Made by a program: the position numbers and the translations under genes. A stretch of 64,000 bases of DNA from Pseudarthrobacter sp. NS4 (GTDB lineage Bacteria > Actinomycetota > Actinomycetes > Actinomycetales > Micrococcaceae): NCBI RefSeq assembly GCF_024758005.1, contig NZ_CP103288.1, positions 3,224,001 through 3,288,000 of the forward strand. The letters are read 5' to 3'. Positions 61,708-64,000 of the stretch are shown piece by piece (position 1 is the stretch's first letter; each line of letters begins with the position of its first letter). The notes under the pieces were generated by a model. That model worked only from the letters and a program-made list of their open reading frames with translations. It was not told the DNA's origin and made no database searches.

Positions 61708-63126
61708 GGCTCTTCAAGGTTCCCGGGGAATGGTCTGCTGAAATGAATGCTCATGCTGCCATTCGGGCGGCACTTCTCAAGAGGATGCGCGATCTGTAGT
61801 TGTCCCGATTTCTATATCCTCGAGCGGTTCGCTTGATGTGTTTTATTGCAGTGTTGTTGGCTTCTACTTGGGCTGTGGTTGCACCGGTGACGATGAGGAC
61901 TTTGATCTCGCCCACCAGCGGCACACAGTCCGGTAGAGCCTGTTTGTTTCCAGCATCATGGCGCGTGCCACGAGGGCAGCAAGCGCGTTGAGGAGCTGCT
62001 GTTCAGCAGGGTACGGAGCTGTTCCTTGACCTGCCCTGCGGCTTGGAGGCTGTCGGTCGGATCATCGGCGGGGAATACGCCGGCCAGCCGGCGCTGGCCC
62101 CGTTCTGAAAGGTTCTCGTCCGCTTTCAGCAGCAGCATCCGGTTCGCCCACGCCGGATTCGTGGCCCTGCCCGGCGGCCCCGGACCTGCTTTACAGGCCC
62201 TGCCGGACCGTGGTAAACATCTCGTTGGCCAACATGGTCATGTGGAACAGATCCACCGAGACCGCGGTGCGTGGCAGCACATCCGCAGCGTCTTCCGGAA
62301 CGCCCCGGACGGGTCGACTGGGACGATTTGCAGGCCGAGCCGCCACTCCAGGGGCCGGACGAAGAGCCAGTCGCCGACGCCTTTGTGGTCGCGTCCGTCC
62401 ACGATGCCCCGGACCTGGCCGGTGTGCAGATCAACGATCGTGATCGTCCACCGCTCGTACCGTGTCCAGACCTTCCTGGCAGGGTCCTGGAAGAACGGCA
62501 CGGACCGGTATCGGTGCGCATCGATACCCAGCATCCTTGGCGCCAGGAGGTCCACGTCCGGAAGGCGGAGAGCGGCGTCACCGATGACCTGCAGGACCAG
62601 CCACCACGAGATCCCTAAGGTCGTGGCTGTCTCGGACACAGCACGTCCGGAATCGATGGCCGCGCTCATCAGCGTCTCCCGGAGCCTACGTGTAGATCGT
62701 GCCCGTCGCGGGACCTGGGGTGTCGCTTCGCAAAACGATTTCCGCTCACACAGGTACTCGTCACAGAACCAGCACCGCTGCCCCAGAGAAAGCACTACCG
62801 CTCCGGCGACGGGAATGTCACGCAGTTTCTGGCAGCGGCGCTCCTTCACCCGGGAAGCGATCATTCCGCAGCTCGGGCACCCCGGCGGGGACGTGGACTC
62901 CACGATGCCGTGGCGGATCGCGTCAAGGAGCAGGACGGTGCTGGCGACTCGGTAATCGGGCAGGTTGAAGATCATGCTGACAGCGTCATGGCCAGATCCA
63001 GTAGGCTCTAACAAGGCTAGTGGTTCCTGTTCAGGTTGAATGCGTAGTAACACTCAGCCCAGCAGGACCGCGAGTCCTCTGCTAGCTACAACACGAACCT
63101 ATTTCCCCTGGGAACCTTGAAGAGCC
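61708..63126 (-). mobile_element. Degenerate ISL3-family insertion sequence
   Basis: About 1.42 kb bounded by imperfect terminal inverted repeats: GGCTCTTCAAGGTTCCC at the left and GGGAACCTTGAAGAGCC at the right. No target duplication is evident (flanks gagatact and ggcattga). It contains a multi-frameshifted transposase and separates pieces of another ISL3 transposase. Confidence 0.8.
61751..62975 (-). pseudogene. ISL3-family transposase with frameshifts
   Basis: Recognisable in order: zinc-binding PPGCPSCGM, RCWFCDEYLCER, LGIDAHRYRSVPFF, VDGRDHKGVGDWLFVRPLEWR, then a one-base deletion after GGATGTG (near 62280), a stop after VRQGL, LLLKADENLSERGQRRL, and VLIVTGATTAQVEANNTAIKHIKRTARGYRN ending 61751. 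At least three frameshifts or stops mean it is not functional. Its catalytic DDE pieces are split between frames. Confidence 0.85.
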
Positions 63127-63444
63127 GGCATTGACGAGCACCGGTTCCGGTCCGTGCGGTTCTTCAGGAACCCGGGAACGGGCTCCTGGGTTCGGTATGA
63201 GCCGTGGATGACCACCATCGTGGACCTGGACACCGGTCAGGTCCTGGGGGTTGTAGACGGGCGGGACCACAAGGGCGTCGGGGACTGGCTCTTCGCCCGG
63301 CCTCTGGCCTGGCGGTTGGGCGTGCAAGTCGTCGCGATCGACCCCTCGGCGGCGTTCCGGAAGGCGCTGCGGATGTGGCTTCCGCGCACTGCCGTGGCCG
63401 TAGACCACTTCCATTTGGGGCTCTTCGCAGATGAGCATGGGTAG
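63127..63444 (+). pseudogene. Middle fragment of a second ISL3 transposase
   Basis: Begins directly after the IS right end at GIDEHRFRSVRFF, continues VDGRDHKGVGDWLFARPLAWRLGVQVVAIDPSAAFRKALRMWLPRTAVAVDHFHLGLFADEHG and stops. The N-terminal 130 or so codons and the C-terminus are missing. Probably the element into which the inner ISL3 inserted, with loss of the intervening part. Confidence 0.8.
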
Positions 63445-63500
63445 GGCGGTCTGAAGCTGGCGCTCGTACGTTGGCTGCGGCGTGGTGCAGGGGGAATGAG

Positions 63501-63559
63501 GTCAGGGCCTCTTTGAATTGGTAGCGACCAAGCAAACCAATACGCAAAGAGACCCTGAC
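63501..63559. repeat. Inverted repeat at the end of a third ISL3-type element
   Basis: GTCAGGGCCTCTTTGAATTGGT pairs imperfectly with ACCAATACGCAAAGAGACCC plus TGAC (ends at 63559), immediately before the transposase ATG at 63560. Probably the IS end plus an internal copy. Confidence 0.6.
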
Positions 63560-64000
63560 ATGAATAACTCTATGTCTTGTTCCGGCGGGCGCTGGTGCAT
63601 GCGGGCAGATGCCTTGCTCGATGTCGAGGGCGTCCACATCAGTGCCGTCACTGCAACCGTGACGGGCTTGCTTCTGCACGTCGAGACCGGCGAGGACCTC
63701 ACCGGGTGCCCTGACTGCGGCGTCGTCGCTGTGGGGCACGGCCGCCGCCAGGTCCGCCTCCATGACATTCCGTGTTTCGGCCGGCCAGTGCAGCTGCTAT
63801 GGGCCAAGCGCGTCTGGCGATGCCCCGACAATGACTGTCCGCGAACGACGTTCACCGAGGAGCATCAGTTGGCCGGACCTAGGGCGAAGCTCACGGCCAG
63901 GGCCGCCAGATGGGCAACCGATGGGGCTGCAGCGTTTCGATACGTCTGTCTCTGCCCTGGCCCATCAGCTCGGCGTTTCGTGGCATACAGCGTGGGACGC
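63560..64000 (+). pseudogene. ISL3-family transposase, 5' part, frameshifted, cut by window end
   Basis: From ATG 63560: LLDVEGVHISAVTATVTGLLLHVETGEDLTGCPDCGVVAVGHGRRQVRLHDIPCFGRPVQLLWAKRVWRCPDNDCPRTTF, a complete N-terminal zinc-binding region of the family. Near 63923-63926 (GGGG) one extra base shifts the frame; the other frame continues LQRFDTSVSALAHQLGVSWHT, the expected helix-turn-helix. Either real inactivation or a sequencing error. Confidence 0.75.

Overview
The window is a high-GC actinobacterial chromosome segment, most like Arthrobacter/Pseudarthrobacter (Micrococcaceae). This is inferred from GC- and GTG/TTG-rich coding, menaquinone genes (menD, menC), a GAF-ANTAR protein, a DUF3040 protein, a CmtR-type metalloregulator, an EspI-like MinD ATPase and several small actinobacterial membrane proteins. 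No rRNA, tRNA or CRISPR array was seen.

Layout. 1-5 kb: menD (cut by the left edge), a Tat-exported PhoX phosphatase with a possible PhoP box, menC and a PAP2 phosphatase, with short GTGAGAGAGCGT repeat arrays beside the genes. 5.8-9.9 kb: an unusual minus-strand trio, an AsnO-like amidotransferase/synthetase, a GCS2 carboxylate-amine ligase and a class-I glutamine-amidotransferase-like hydrolase, which looks like gamma-glutamyl peptide-amide metabolism. 10-15 kb: two exported proteins with SipW-type signal peptides, then MFS transporter, alpha/beta hydrolase and LssY-domain genes. 15-23 kb: an IS110 remnant, a FemAB-type transferase, two lipoproteins, a cmtR/CDF metal pair, a degenerate HPt protein, an NAD(P)-binding protein and a GAF-ANTAR regulator. 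23-35 kb: a MerR regulator divergent from a SulP transporter with a perfect 10+10 bp operator, many small membrane or zinc-ribbon genes, a BNR-type lipoprotein, a GGDEF-EAL protein, an AI-2E-family transporter, a GH16 glycosidase and an MBL-fold hydrolase. 35-44.7 kb: a LuxR/PQ-loop/flavin-monooxygenase group, a nine-copy 32-33 bp tandem repeat, a branched-chain 2-oxoacid dehydrogenase operon (E1 alpha, E1 beta, E2) and a nearby Lrp/AsnC regulator sharing a 79-bp control region with that operon.

45-61.6 kb: after a decayed GAF-ANTAR copy and an orphan EspI-like ATPase comes a surface-polysaccharide locus. It holds glycosyltransferases, an initiating polyprenyl-phosphate glycosyl-1-phosphate transferase, WecB and WecC for UDP-ManNAcA, a Wzx flippase, a hexapeptide acyltransferase and a Wzy/O-antigen ligase-type protein. 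Its DNA is visibly AT-richer than the rest and looks acquired, except for an embedded, host-like, GC-rich glmS. 61.6-64 kb is an insertion-sequence graveyard: one degenerate ISL3 element inside the remains of another, followed by the start of a third, frameshifted ISL3-type transposase.

The observations most worth following are the AsnO/GCS2/hydrolase cluster, the 32-bp-period repeat family beside 3' ends, a 116-bp three-tier palindrome, the duplicated two-gene small-protein unit, and the paired Lrp control regions.
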